DNA of 64,000 nt, from NCBI GenBank assembly GCA_964036195.1, contig OZ038458.1, positions 19,171,832 through 19,235,831 of the forward strand. Direction: 5' to 3'. Position 1 is the first letter of the stretch. Every line of letters starts with the position of its first letter. Both the position numbers and the translations under genes were made by a program. Shown here in pieces: positions 13,901-22,909 of the stretch. The stretch is from Sphaerolaimus hirsutus (Eukaryota > Nematoda > Chromadorea > Monhysterida > Sphaerolaimidae). The notes beneath the pieces are model-generated. The model had not been told where the DNA came from. It saw only the letters and a program-made list of their open reading frames with translations, and did not search any database.

Positions 13901-16900
13901 GGCCGACAATTGTCACCAAACGCGCCACCTCACCGGCCAGTTTCTCGCTGCGCTGCTGCTCAGCGGCCATGGCGTTTTGTTGATGCGCGAGTTGGTCTTG
14001 CAGGGCGTTGCGTTCGTTCCGCAGCCGCGCTTCCGCGTTGAGCGACCACCTCAACATGGGTAGTGCCTCCCGCGGATGCAGCGTGAGCGTCTCCAAGGCC
14101 GACGACAGTAGATTGACACAGTTGCGCAGGTCGGCGATTTCGTTCGAGGCTGCGGTGGGGTTTACTTTTAAATGTTCGCGTTGTTCGAAAATTAGCGTTT
14201 TTTGCAGTTTATTCACAGTGTTTGGCCCGTCGCCTTGACCCATATTTACAAATATCTCACCATTTTTGTTGGCAGGGGTCTTTGGCGTCGGCAGAAGCGA
14301 TTTCGTGGCGCCCGTGTTTGCGCTGGCTGCGAATACGTTATTTACGTGGGTATGTGAATCGCATTTATTTTTCTTACTGTTCCAGAAAATACGGGTTCTG
14401 GACTCACGTTTATTTTCTTTGGGAGGCGCGGCCGCAGCCTTGCGGTCGGCGCGCGGCGGTGCCGCTGGTCGCTGCTCGCTCGGGGCCGATTTATGCGTGT
14501 CTGCGGATTTTTGGCAGCGTGTCAATTTTACGTTTCCGCCGTTTGCTTCCGTATGCACAACCCCTGATCTCCCCATTTCACCTGTGTTGTGCGGATCCGG
14601 TGCGGCGTTGCTGCGGGCCCGGCCCGGCGTTGTCGCCGCCGCCCGGTTGGCGGTCCTGTTCGCGTTGGCCACTACCGCCACCATCTCGGCTTGTCCCCGG
14701 TTTTGGCCCTCCGATGGCGGTGTCTGTGTTGTGTGAGGTAAAAGAGGTGGTTCGACGCCATTCCCTATAGCTTGCGCATGTCTGGCGAAACCGACCCATT
14801 GTACAGGCGTGTGCTGCCTACGGCCCTCCGGCCGCGGAACGCGCGACGCCGGTCGCTGCTGTCCGTTCGTCGCGGCCCATGCTACCGCTGACGTTGGTGG
14901 GCGTCTGCTCGCGTTGTTGTTCTGCTCCGTGTTGTTGTTTTCGTTTGATGCCATGTTGTTTGCTGGGCCGGGGAGCGTGTTTACCGTGTGGGCGGATTTT
15001 TTATTTTTTTCGTTTTCAATCGCATTTGCATACGTTAATGTGTTTACAGGTGCTCTTTGGATATAACTTCCCATATCCAAAAGGGCGATTGATTTATCCA
15101 TCCCGATGATGGTGTGTGGTCCTGTTCGCAGGGGCTGTATTTTTTGCTCTACTGACATTCCCCATCTTGTGTCTTTATAGACTTCGTCTCCTATTTTGAA
15201 TTGTATTCCCGATTTTCTTTTGTCGTACGATTTTTTGTATCTCTCTTGAGCACTTTGTAATTGCATTCTGGCTTGCTGCCAGGAATTTTGCATTTTTCCC
15301 GGTCGCTGCGCTACCTCTGGAATGTGGGTAATCAGCGCTCTCAATGTGGTTTGCAGTCGCGTGTTACTACTTGGCGGGCTCTGTTGAGCCTCTTCACTAT
15401 TTTTTTGGTATTTTGAGCTGTCTCCACTGAGCAGTGCTGGCATGTAGCCAAAAAGTAGCTCAAACGGTGCATGTGCAACGTCTCTGTTGTATGCGACGTT
15501 CATTCTCAGAGCGATCTCTGGTAATGCTGAGGGCCAGTCCCTTGACCCTTCGTTTCGTTGTGTCCATTGTCGTGTCAGTTGTTCTACGCTGCGAATTGCT
15601 CTCTCAGCTAGCCCGTTTGATTGGGAGTGGTAGGGCGTGGTTGTTCGTAACTTTATTCCCCATTTCTGGGCCATTTGGGTTATGTCTCTGTTGACAAATT
15701 CTGTCCCGTTATCGCTGACTAGCTCTGCTGGCGGCCCAAATCGATGGATCACGTGTTTTTCTAATGCTTGTGTTATTGCCTTGCCTGACAATTGTCGTAT
15801 TGGTGCTAGGGCAATCGACCGCGTGAGGTAATCCACTGCCACTAATATGTGTTTGTGCCCTTTGAACTCCGGCATGGGTGTGGTGTCTATCGCCACTTTT
15901 TGCCATGGTTGCGTCCCTGGGCTAACTGGGAACAGTGGGCTGAATCCCTTGCGCTGGCCGTCTTTTGTGATTTTGCAAATTTGGCATTTTTTGACCCATT
16001 TCTCTGCGTCCTGGCGCATCCCAGGCCAGGCTGCCGCTCGGCTGATTTGTTGCACTATTCTTTCGGCGCCTCCGTGCGTGCCTAGTAGCCCTGCATGCGC
16101 TCTGTCCAGGATCCATTCTCGCATGTGCCTTGGGGCCAGTGGCTGGGGGCCATGTGGCCCTTTGTAATGAATTGTGCCGTTGGAAATGGTGTATTGTGCT
16201 GCCCCTATTTCGTTGCTCTTGATTCTTTCTTTCAATTTTGCACATTCGGGATCTTTGCTTTGTTCTCTTTCCCAGTCTACTGTTGCTTGTGTGCAGCGGG
16301 CCATGTGCGGGCATAATTTTTCTATTGGGACTCTGATGCTTTTACTTGCTCTATGGAAAGCCGCCGTGTCTGTGTCGTCAATTGGGTTTCGGCTGAGTGC
16401 GTCTGCCACGACGTTTTGCTCTCCTGGGCAGTATTCTATCGATAGGTCTTTTAGCGACAATCTCATTGCCCAGCGGTGTGTCCACCGCTCGATTTTTCCG
16501 TGAGCTGGTTTTATCAGCGCGTTGACTAATGCTTTGTGATCTGTTCTTAGTATCACTTTTTGCCCATCAATGTAGTCCCCTAGTCTATCTAATGCCCATG
16601 TGCATGCTAGTGCTTCCTTCTCGATTGTGGACCAATTTTTGTGTGTCGTAGGTAATCTCTTGGAAATAAACGAGATTGGTCGGAGTTGGTTTGGGTCTTT
16701 GTTGTCTTTCTGCATTAGTACTGCCCCTAATCCGATGTCGCACGCATCTGTGTACAAATAGTACTCTTTGGTCCTGTCTGGGTGTGCCAGGACTGGTGTT
16801 CTGCTGAGTTTTTGTTTCAGCGTTTCGTATGCGTTTTTGGCTTCAGTCGTCCAATTGCTGTGTGGCGGTATTGGGTCGTTCCCTTTCACTCGGTACTTTC

Positions 16901-19900
16901 CTTTTGCCATTTCGTTTAGTGGCGCCGCCAATCGGTGAAATCCCGGTATGTGCTGGCTGAAATAGCCCGCCTTCCCTAGGAAGGTTTTAATTTCCTGCTT
17001 GGTTTTGGGTGTCGACATCTCCAGGATTGCCGCGATGTTGCTGCGTTTCGGTGCGATGCCTTTTTTGCTTAGTTCGAAACCTAGGAATTTGACTTCCGTG
17101 CAAAAGAAGTGGCATTTTTCTGGTTTGAGTCTAATTCCCGCCCATTGGAGCCTGTGGAATAGCTGCACTAGGTGTCGCAGATGTTCCTCCGGTTCATTGC
17201 TTGTCACCAGGCAGTCGTCTATGTATGCAAAAAATGCTGGTCGTTCTGGTTCGTAATTCAGTCCTGTCAGGACACAATCCATCAGCCTCTGGAAACTTGC
17301 GCCCGCGTTTTTTAATCCCAGCGGCATGCGCGTGTAGCTGTATTGCCCTCTGCTACATACGAATGACACCATGTCCCTAGTGGCCGGGTCCGAGATGGTC
17401 ACGTTGTAGTATCCGAAACTGGCGTCCATTGTCGAAAATATCTCACGCCCACTCATTTGTTGGAACATGTCTGCTATTCGCGGGAGTGGGTACGCGTCTC
17501 GTACTGTGACGTCATTTAATTTCCGGAAGTCCAGGCATAATCGGTAGTCGGATTTTCCCTTTGGCACAATAACCAGTGGGAATGCCCACGGTGATGCGGA
17601 TGGTACAATTAGTTTCTTTTTCAGCATTTCGTCAATTGTGCGCCATACAAATGCTCTTTTGGGCGGTGTCTCGAAGCGGGCTGCGCATTTGATTGGTTCG
17701 GCGCCCGGGATTAGTTCGATTTTGTGCTCCGTGACTTGTGTTTCCCCTATGTCATATTCGCTAAGGCTGAATAGGCCTTTCTGCTGGGCCAACAGGTTTT
17801 TAAACCTTCCTTCCAATTTTTTAGGGAGGGCGTTTTGGCTGTCCTTTGGAAATCGTGCCCAAATTTCGTCAATTCGGTGTTCTTCGTCTTTGGTCAGCTC
17901 CCTCTCTATCGGGATGTCTTGCGCTGGTGCTGGGGGTGTTGGCAACTCTCTGGTTTCTTGGGCTTTTTCTTCATCTGGCTCTTCTGCTACTAGGGCTTGA
18001 GTTGTTGTGAAAATTTCCGCAATTTTCGTGTGCGCTGGGATGTATTGATCGTATCCCGTGGTGTTTGTGACGAATATGGGGAAATCCACTTCTGTCAGCC
18101 ACTCGCCTGATGTGCGAAAGATCGCGTCGCATGTGATTCCTGGTACTCTTTCTCTTAGCGTGCCATCCCATTCTCGGGTAAATGGGTCGATTGCGTACGC
18201 GATTTGTGAACCGTCTCCCGCGTGCGTGGGTAGTTTCACCTGTTTGTCTATTCCCACTTTGACTTGGTGCTGTTGGCCTGCCGGGATGGTGACACTTTGC
18301 AGTGTGTGCACATCTGCTGTACATGTTGTCTCGTCTTCCGTTTCTTCTGTTTTTCGTACTTCTGCGATGCCCGAAAATGCTTGCGATAATCTTTCTAATT
18401 CCTGATGGGCTGTTTGTACTATTTGCAAGTTGCCCCAAATTGCGGCTCGTCCGATCAGTAGCGGGTCGGCTGGTGGTAGGAATTCTGCTAGTTTTACTAC
18501 TGCTGGCAATGTGTCTTTGCGCATAACTCCGTCTGGTGTTCTGTGCGTTGCCGTGATATCGTAGATTCTCAGCCATTCCCCTTTTATGATGTTTCCCGAT
18601 GTGCGGATGTGACTGCCCGCGTACGGGCGGAATTTTTCCCGCTCTGTGTCTGGATTCATACCCGCTTCTGCCCATACTGCCTCGAGCGTTGTGTCTTCAA
18701 TGAATAGGCCGATGTTGCAGCCTGTGTCGATGTGTCCCCTGACGGGGATTCCGTGAATAATGATGGTGGCTATGGGGTCTGGGTCAATGGTCGACCTGCT
18801 GCATTCCATGTCTTCTGTTTTTGTGCTTGCGATTCCGGGTACCCAATCCTCGACATCGCCCCAGTCATCTTTGGGCTCGTCGTCTGACCATTCATCATCG
18901 TCGTTCTGCGTTGTGTAGCGACTTGCGAGTTCTGGTTCCCCGTTCATGGGGATTCCTAACTCTGCGCACTTGCGGGCCATGACGCGTTTTGTGTCTTCTT
19001 CGGTTCTCCCCTGTTTTTCCATGTTCTGCCTGATGTTTCGTTCTCTTTCTGGCTTGAATTCAGGGGACGCTGGGTTAACAAAACACTTGCTGGGGTGGTG
19101 CGCCATTGGGTTTCTGTGCAAGTGATATGTACACCATGGGCCCTTATAGTCTTTGGGGTCCAGTGTTGCTCGGACCTGGTCTGGGGTCTCTTCTGTGCTG
19201 TAGCTTTTCTGCTCTGTCTGCCATCTCTGGTCTGGGCCGCGTCGCTCTCCTTGCCAATTTCTGTTCCAGCCGTACCGCTGCCGGCTTTTCTGGCTCTGTT
19301 CTTCTTTGCGTTGCGTGCGTGTTCTCTCCACCTCGATGCGCGCGGCATCCATTTGCGTCACTGCTCTGTTTAATGTGCACGCTTTGTCCATCCAGCGAGT
19401 TCGCCACATATACCAGCATGACGAGGGTACTAATTTTGGGACTTCTGAAAACAGTTTGTCGCCAATCATTTGTTCTCGGTCCTCGTCCGACATGGTTTCG
19501 CTGATGTGGTAGAATTCTGCGCTTAGTCTGGTGTGCAGGGATGACACTGATTCCCCTTGTGTGGCTTTCAGGTTGTACCAGTCTGCCACTGAATACACCT
19601 GGTGTTCCTGTCTGTAGATTTCAATCAATTTATCTACTACGTACAAAATGTCGTGGCGTCTGGAGATGCGAATCCCCATGTATTTTTCTTGAGCCTTTCC
19701 CGTTAGGCACTGCATGAACACGCTGTTCCAGAATAGTTGCTGCATGCTTTCTGGAACGCCCATTGATTGTTGCATCACCATGTGCAGCCAGAATTTGAAC
19801 GGGCCCGTGGTGCCTTTTTGGTCGCCGTCAAATTTGATTTGCTTGCTTGCGGCTGACGCGACGTGTCCTACACTCATTTTATCCTGCGGGACCCTCAATG

Positions 19901-22672
19901 TGCTCAATTGCTGCAGCCCGTCGTTGGGTGACAGTGCGTATTGTTCCATATACGCGATCATCCGCTCCTGGATGGATCCGGGCGGGAGCGCTGCTAGCCG
20001 TTCGTCTGTTTTCCATGCCCACGGGTCGTCCGGGCGTTGCGGCTGATTATTTGAGCAGCTTGCGGGTGGATTCATGTTTTGCTGCAGTTTCTGGTGTGTC
20101 AATTGGTCGATTTGCTGCTGCATTTGGCCTTGGTCGTGTCTCATGTCTTGTAACATGTCCATTATGGCTGTCAATTCTGTTGATGATTTCTGCCCTTTGA
20201 TGTCTCTCCGTGGCGTGGGCGCATATGCCGTGTGTGGCCTCCTGCCCGGTTGGATGAGTGGCGTACTGCCAATGTCGGCTTCTTCGTCCAGTTCTGCTTC
20301 TGGGTTTTCCATTGTGATGCGGTCAGATGAGATTGCGCTGAAATATCTCTCCGCCATTTTGAGTACTTTTTTCGCCATTGTGTCTGTTCCATCTTTCCAT
20401 GGCGAGTTGAATTTCGGCCATTTCTTTTTGGCTTCGGTGATTGTATCGTCCCTGAATTGGTTGAGGGTATTACCCGTGTTCAACAGCGCCCATCTGTTTC
20501 CCGTGGCGCTCCATTCGTTTATTTTTTCGGTGAGCTCGCGCTCCGTGTACGTGATTTGCACAGTGGGTTTCGGGGGTTTTGCCTGCCCTGAGCCCGACTG
20601 CGCCGGGGTGTCACTGTCTGACATTTTTGTGTGCTTTTTTCTGCACGCCGCCTTAATGCGGTGATCGTTGCCGGTGCGCAACCGGTGATTTTTTTGCGCG
20701 TGACGTTTTGCGGGGGTCGCTGCTTGACACCCGGGTCGGTTCTTGAGTTCACTTTATTTTACTGTACAGTCACCATGTTGCACGCCCGGGGGTGAACAAA
20801 GGGGGTTGCCTTCCCACTGGCGTGCAGAAATACGTGCGAAGAATCGTTCAAAGCGGACCAGCGATGTGACCCTCAACTGGCAAGTGTTGAGTTCACGGGG
20901 CTGGGGCGTTCGGATGGAATGTGAGGAACGTTCGTGAATGTGATGCAGCGTTATTTCTTGGGGACCGTCGCCGAGCGACAAGTATCAAAATAAATCAATC
21001 TCAATTCATGGAAGTGCGCGGGCACGGAAATGAAATGAGAGAAAATCAAAAGAACACAACTGAAAAGTACCCATTCGGCTTGCCTACTCGATATCTGTTG
21101 AAACGTCAAAATTGCGGGTTAGAACAGGCGGTGCATGCAATGCACCGCAACACGAAACATCACGTAAACTCGCCCTTGCACCTGGGCGACAGTATATAAA
21201 TATGTGCTATATTTTATACCTTTTCAGAAAAAAAGTATACTTAAATCTCTCCAGGAAACCAACCCATAAAAATAAAAGTGAGATTTTTATATTTTCTTAT
21301 ATTTAAAAATTTAAAAATCTCGTGATTATAAAACCGCCAGAATGAGTTGCCTCTTTCTTTTTTTAAGTTTCAACACGGTGAATTTTAATTAGAATTTTGA
21401 CTCTCCACACTAATTACTCAATTAAATAATCGTCCACCATACATTGAAATATCTCCACGCAGTTTATCGGCGAGTGAAATTTTCGACGCTGCCCTAGCGG
21501 GTGACAGTTCCAGAACACAGGCGGGAGATGTGTGTAAGCAGCCCGCACCGGTTTCTACTGCCGCCGATAATATGGAAATTGACCCGAATTATTTGCTGCC
21601 GACTGGATGCGGTCTTTTTTTTGTTTTTGTTTTTCAAATTATTAAAAACAAATGTGTGTAATTTATTGATAGCATTGACAAAATCTGTGGCAGATTTATA
21701 TTTAAAATTAACAGAAAATTTAAAATATTATTTTTTACATTTTATTTTTGCACAGATTTCATCAAATTTTGATTTGAGAGATTTTCTATTCGATTATATT
21801 TTCTAAAAATCAATTTTTTCAGCGTTATTCATTGACTTATTTTACTTAATGTTGATCGTGCGCAGATACCCTCAATGTTGCCGAATACTTCCGCGAAAAA
21901 TACGTGCGTCGCTTTTGGAGCGGCTGGCGCGATTTTGACAAGCGCGACCCTGACAATCCAAAAGTGGAATTGTATGAATCATTGAGGTACTGGTTTTTAT
22001 ATTTTGGACGTTTCCGTTTTATTTTGTGTGTCAAAGTGTCCGTTTTATTTTCTTAAGAAAGTGTCAAAACGACAATTCGTCATTGTTGACTGACTAAGTT
22101 GATTGACAGTGTTGGACACATGATCAGGAGTATCGTTCCAAAATATGGATGTTTTCCAGAAAATAATATAAAAAAATCGCTCAAAAATAAGATAAAACGG
22201 AATCTCTCCGGAAAAGGCAGAGAAAACACAATAAAAAATATAAATGAGGGATTTTTTTTATATTTTCTTTTCATACAATAAATACAATTAAATCTCTTTG
22301 CAAAAACCTGGAGAAAAATAAATAAATACCGCTTATGAAACAATACATTGGCGGTCAATATGATCGAAGAAATAGGGTATAAGATTTTTTTCTGTATGTT
22401 TAAAAAATAAATGTATCTCCGTATTTTTTTGGACTTTTTGGAATGTCTGTGCTTAAACTTGTTTATTAACCACAGTCCACCACTAAATAATCCCACCCCC
22501 CAGAATCCGACAAGCTGCAGAAGCGGCCGCCGCCGCTGCAGAATCAGGTTCAGACCCCCATCAAGCGGCACACCAATCCATGCACACCAGCGCGTCCACG
22601 GGCAATTTGCAGCAAAAACAGCACAGTGTGGGCGGGCGGCCGCCGCTTTCTGGGCCCATGGCGGCTAGATGA
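4977..22672 (+). CDS. IntS13: Integrator complex subunit 13 (asunder), 14 exons
   Basis: Subunit of the nuclear Integrator complex, which cleaves snRNA and other nascent transcripts. INTS13 pairs with INTS14/INTS10 through a VWA-like and beta-barrel fold and contacts the cleavage module through its C-terminus. Exons: 4977-5191, 5697-5817, 6291-6421, 6846-7065, 7833-8051, 8308-8492, 8823-8958, 9748-9868, 10397-10653, 11823-11983, 12519-12662, 21463-21611, 21866-21986, 22504-22672. All phases close, giving 782 residues (human about 706). Family landmarks seen: HKTVVVLDHGPAF near the N-terminus, EKSLWTACVEATVEY, a LASTLVAGIPMR-type stretch (about 290-302), NYDVELLHDR (about 310), SFVLNGRTVQLD (to about 409), KLISHLLAAHGG, GGRVFDYRMQHF, RDEQWRQALNELE (about 589-601) and the C-terminal ELYESLR. 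Introns are stuffed with repeats; intron 11 (8.8 kb) holds an antisense gypsy element and intron 9 a 907-bp inverted-repeat element. The ATG is the first in the conserved frame. Identification is firm; a few donors (such as GTCAGT after 5817 and GTTAGT after 8958) were chosen by phase. Confidence 0.93.
5485..5648. repeat. Degenerate AGTTGACATC-family MITE
   Basis: The right end GATGTCAACTAGCATATGGGCCC and the interior (TTTAAATATTTTTTTGTGTTATTT) match the copies at 25460-25656, 31974-32192 and 63807-64000. The left terminus is eroded. It lies in INTS13 intron 1. Confidence 0.55.
6612..6744. repeat. ACCGTATTTCCTCGAATAA-family inverted repeat
   Basis: The ends ATACCGCAAATCCTCGAATA and TATTCGAGGATTTGGGTAT are inverted copies enclosing G/C-run arms (CCCCAGGGGGG, TTCAAGGGGGAG). 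The same family is at 33498-33587, 43276-43673, 55883-56185 and 59037-59939. It lies in INTS13 intron 3. Confidence 0.7.
7327..7805. mobile_element. Inverted-repeat element with nested GCATGG hairpin
   Basis: Outer termini AAACGGGATCCCGAC and its inverted partner AAGTCAATCCCGTTT bound about 480 bp rich in GATCCCG words. Inside, 7528-7693 is a strong hairpin made of repeated TGCATGGTTACCCGGC units and their complement. It lies in INTS13 intron 4 just before exon 5. The coding-looking reading frames here are repeat artefacts. Confidence 0.65.
8130..8275. repeat. Second GCATGG/ACCCGG hairpin copy
   Basis: The right arm (ACCGGGCAGCGAAAAATGCA, then GGGTAACCATGCACAGCGGG) is nearly identical to the right arm of the hairpin at 7528-7693. 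The left arm is shorter and diverged. It is followed by an 18-bp poly-C tract that forms the polypyrimidine tract of INTS13 exon 6. Confidence 0.7.
8990..9279. mobile_element. CTAGTTGACATCGACACC-family MITE, copy 1
   Basis: Long inverted ends GGCCCCACACACGCTAG and CTAGCGTGTGCGGGCC, with subterminal TTCCCAATTCAAAGCTTGC and its complement. About 290 bp, no coding capacity, in INTS13 intron 7. Sister copies at 10069-10349 and 54160-54322. Confidence 0.85.
9441..9606. mobile_element. Small MITE, ACACCTAGTATGAAAACC ends
   Basis: The left end CACACCTAGTATGAAAACC and right end GGTTTTCATACTAAGTGTG are near-perfect inverted repeats of about 30 bp around an A/T-rich core. About 165 bp, in INTS13 intron 7. 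Confidence 0.75.
10069..10349. mobile_element. CTAGTTGACATCGACACC-family MITE, copy 2
   Basis: Same family as 8990-9279, more diverged: ends CTACACACCAGTTGAC and GTCAACTAGTGTGTGTAG, with the subterminal CAAAGCTTGCTGACGAG pair. Lies immediately 5' of INTS13 exon 9 (acceptor at 10396). Confidence 0.8.
10717..11627. mobile_element. 907-bp long-TIR element, TA target site (copy 1)
   Basis: The element proper 10719-11625 begins CATGGTCGGGCTGAAAAGTC and ends with its exact complement, flanked by TA on both sides. The inverted arms stay similar for about 270 bp. There is no transposase ORF. Terminal sequence and TA site suggest a non-autonomous mariner-type element. Copy 2 at 44181-45051 lies in the opposite orientation. 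It fills INTS13 intron 9, 65 bp after the donor. Confidence 0.88.
12773..13188 (-). repeat. LTR (3' LTR of the minus-strand element)
   Basis: 416 bp, TGTTGCACGCCC...GGGCGACA on the plus strand, identical to 20776-21191 except one base at offset 43. As the 3' LTR it would carry the polyadenylation signal of the element. Confidence 0.95.
13189..13400 (-). other. Polypurine tract and 3' untranslated region of the gypsy element
   Basis: On the minus strand a GCATGGGGGGGG run (13189-13200) abuts the 3' LTR and is the likely polypurine tract that primes plus-strand DNA synthesis. The rest is noncoding, with an (AAAT)n microsatellite at about 13331-13360 and a GGTTCGATTCC word near 13232-13243 that resembles a tRNA T-arm. 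Confidence 0.65.
13569..20681 (-). CDS. Gag-pol polyprotein of the gypsy element (2370 codons, intact)
   Basis: Single frame without frameshift or stop. Approximate residues from the start at 20681: Gag-like region 1-600 with a C-x3-H...C metal-binding cluster near 517-534; aspartic protease near 652 (IDTG); reverse transcriptase with YIDD near 1152; RNase H from about 1310 (YTDA); integrase with an HHCC zinc region (about 1530-1567) and the catalytic D, D, E near 1598, 1655 (SDNGTEF) and 1692. After the integrase the frame continues some 480 residues: a low-complexity Pro/Ala/Asn region, a predicted coiled coil (about 2190-2270) and a basic end (KKPRLGKKK). That tail has no membrane segment, so it is not an envelope protein. 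A second Met 19 codons in (20622-20624) may be the true start. All catalytic residues are present, so it looks competent. Confidence 0.95.
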   Translation of the reverse strand: MRTGNDHRIKAACRKKHTKMSDSDTPAQSGSGQAKPPKPTVQITYTERELTEKINEWSATGNRWALLNTGNTLNQFRDDTITEAKKKWPKFNSPWKDGTDTMAKKVLKMAERYFSAISSDRITMENPEAELDEEADIGSTPLIQPGRRPHTAYAPTPRRDIKGQKSSTELTAIMDMLQDMRHDQGQMQQQIDQLTHQKLQQNMNPPASCSNNQPQRPDDPWAWKTDERLAALPPGSIQERMIAYMEQYALSPNDGLQQLSTLRVPQDKMSVGHVASAASKQIKFDGDQKGTTGPFKFWLHMVMQQSMGVPESMQQLFWNSVFMQCLTGKAQEKYMGIRISRRHDILYVVDKLIEIYRQEHQVYSVADWYNLKATQGESVSSLHTRLSAEFYHISETMSDEDREQMIGDKLFSEVPKLVPSSCWYMWRTRWMDKACTLNRAVTQMDAARIEVERTRTQRKEEQSQKSRQRYGWNRNWQGERRGPDQRWQTEQKSYSTEETPDQVRATLDPKDYKGPWCTYHLHRNPMAHHPSKCFVNPASPEFKPERERNIRQNMEKQGRTEEDTKRVMARKCAELGIPMNGEPELASRYTTQNDDDEWSDDEPKDDWGDVEDWVPGIASTKTEDMECSRSTIDPDPIATIIIHGIPVRGHIDTGCNIGLFIEDTTLEAVWAEAGMNPDTEREKFRPYAGSHIRTSGNIIKGEWLRIYDITATHRTPDGVMRKDTLPAVVKLAEFLPPADPLLIGRAAIWGNLQIVQTAHQELERLSQAFSGIAEVRKTEETEDETTCTADVHTLQSVTIPAGQQHQVKVGIDKQVKLPTHAGDGSQIAYAIDPFTREWDGTLRERVPGITCDAIFRTSGEWLTEVDFPIFVTNTTGYDQYIPAHTKIAEIFTTTQALVAEEPDEEKAQETRELPTPPAPAQDIPIERELTKDEEHRIDEIWARFPKDSQNALPKKLEGRFKNLLAQQKGLFSLSEYDIGETQVTEHKIELIPGAEPIKCAARFETPPKRAFVWRTIDEMLKKKLIVPSASPWAFPLVIVPKGKSDYRLCLDFRKLNDVTVRDAYPLPRIADMFQQMSGREIFSTMDASFGYYNVTISDPATRDMVSFVCSRGQYSYTRMPLGLKNAGASFQRLMDCVLTGLNYEPERPAFFAYIDDCLVTSNEPEEHLRHLVQLFHRLQWAGIRLKPEKCHFFCTEVKFLGFELSKKGIAPKRSNIAAILEMSTPKTKQEIKTFLGKAGYFSQHIPGFHRLAAPLNEMAKGKYRVKGNDPIPPHSNWTTEAKNAYETLKQKLSRTPVLAHPDRTKEYYLYTDACDIGLGAVLMQKDNKDPNQLRPISFISKRLPTTHKNWSTIEKEALACTWALDRLGDYIDGQKVILRTDHKALVNALIKPAHGKIERWTHRWAMRLSLKDLSIEYCPGEQNVVADALSRNPIDDTDTAAFHRASKSIRVPIEKLCPHMARCTQATVDWEREQSKDPECAKLKERIKSNEIGAAQYTISNGTIHYKGPHGPQPLAPRHMREWILDRAHAGLLGTHGGAERIVQQISRAAAWPGMRQDAEKWVKKCQICKITKDGQRKGFSPLFPVSPGTQPWQKVAIDTTPMPEFKGHKHILVAVDYLTRSIALAPIRQLSGKAITQALEKHVIHRFGPPAELVSDNGTEFVNRDITQMAQKWGIKLRTTTPYHSQSNGLAERAIRSVEQLTRQWTQRNEGSRDWPSALPEIALRMNVAYNRDVAHAPFELLFGYMPALLSGDSSKYQKNSEEAQQSPPSSNTRLQTTLRALITHIPEVAQRPGKMQNSWQQARMQLQSAQERYKKSYDKRKSGIQFKIGDEVYKDTRWGMSVEQKIQPLRTGPHTIIGMDKSIALLDMGSYIQRAPVNTLTYANAIENEKNKKSAHTVNTLPGPANNMASNENNNTEQNNNASRRPPTSAVAWAATNGQQRPASRVPRPEGRRQHTPVQWVGFARHAQAIGNGVEPPLLPHTTQTPPSEGQNRGQAEMVAVVANANRTANRAAATTPGRARSNAAPDPHNTGEMGRSGVVHTEANGGNVKLTRCQKSADTHKSAPSEQRPAAPPRADRKAAAAPPKENKRESRTRIFWNSKKNKCDSHTHVNNVFAASANTGATKSLLPTPKTPANKNGEIFVNMGQGDGPNTVNKLQKTLIFEQREHLKVNPTAASNEIADLRNCVNLLSSALETLTLHPREALPMLRWSLNAEARLRNERNALQDQLAHQQNAMAAEQQRSEKLAGEVARLVTIVGPPQQPTPAPTPEPVAAPEPKVTPEPELDYGSTSPYLSGDDLMPASPPVGRNGNMPFFPFTRLPPLLSPLQPSTSRKSQPRAPTPLGDSSDEEQADVPTTSFKKPRLGKKK
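20758..20775 (-). other. Putative primer-binding site
   Basis: Minus-strand TGGTGACTGTACAGT directly follows the 5' LTR. The TGG start fits pairing with the CCA end of a tRNA. The tRNA species was not identified. Confidence 0.6.
20776..21191 (-). repeat. LTR (5' LTR of the minus-strand element)
   Basis: 416 bp, one mismatch to the other LTR; it would hold the element's promoter. It is followed on the plus strand by GTAT, the copy of the target duplication. Confidence 0.95.
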
Positions 22673-22909
22673 GAGGTGGGAGAGATTCTGGTTGGGGTCG
22701 GGTTTGGGACGGAGATTGGGAGTTGGTAGTTTTGTTAATTGGAGAGTTTGTTGTACAGAAATTCATAAGTTTGCATAGATGTTGGTGTAATTCTCGGTGA
22801 ATTGTGCTATGATCACTTTTTTCAAAATGATAAAAATATAATGCTCGAAATTGAACCGAAAACAATCACAATTGCACTGTCTAAAAGGCTTTTTTACTGT
22901 TCGCCAAAA

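Larger units (their letters stand above)
12773..21191 (-). mobile_element. Complete Ty3/gypsy LTR retrotransposon
   Basis: Two 416-bp LTRs (12773-13188 and 20776-21191) start TG and end CA and differ at a single base (C at 12815, T at 20818). The insertion is flanked by GTAT on both sides, a 4-bp target duplication. The minus strand encodes one uninterrupted gag-pol frame. Directly inside the 5' LTR (minus strand) is TGGTGACTGTACAGT, a plausible tRNA primer-binding site; a G-rich polypurine tract precedes the 3' LTR. The near-identity of the LTRs means a very recent insertion. It lies in antisense in intron 11 of INTS13. Confidence 0.97.

Noticed and set aside
13569-14700. Possible envelope gene at the 3' end of the gypsy element.
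   Set aside because: The extension is continuous with pol, lacks a signal peptide, glycoprotein-like cysteines and any hydrophobic membrane segment.
14222-20664. Numerous + strand ORFs of 70-196 codons.
   Set aside because: All lie antisense to the gypsy gag-pol frame and have no motif or conserved composition.
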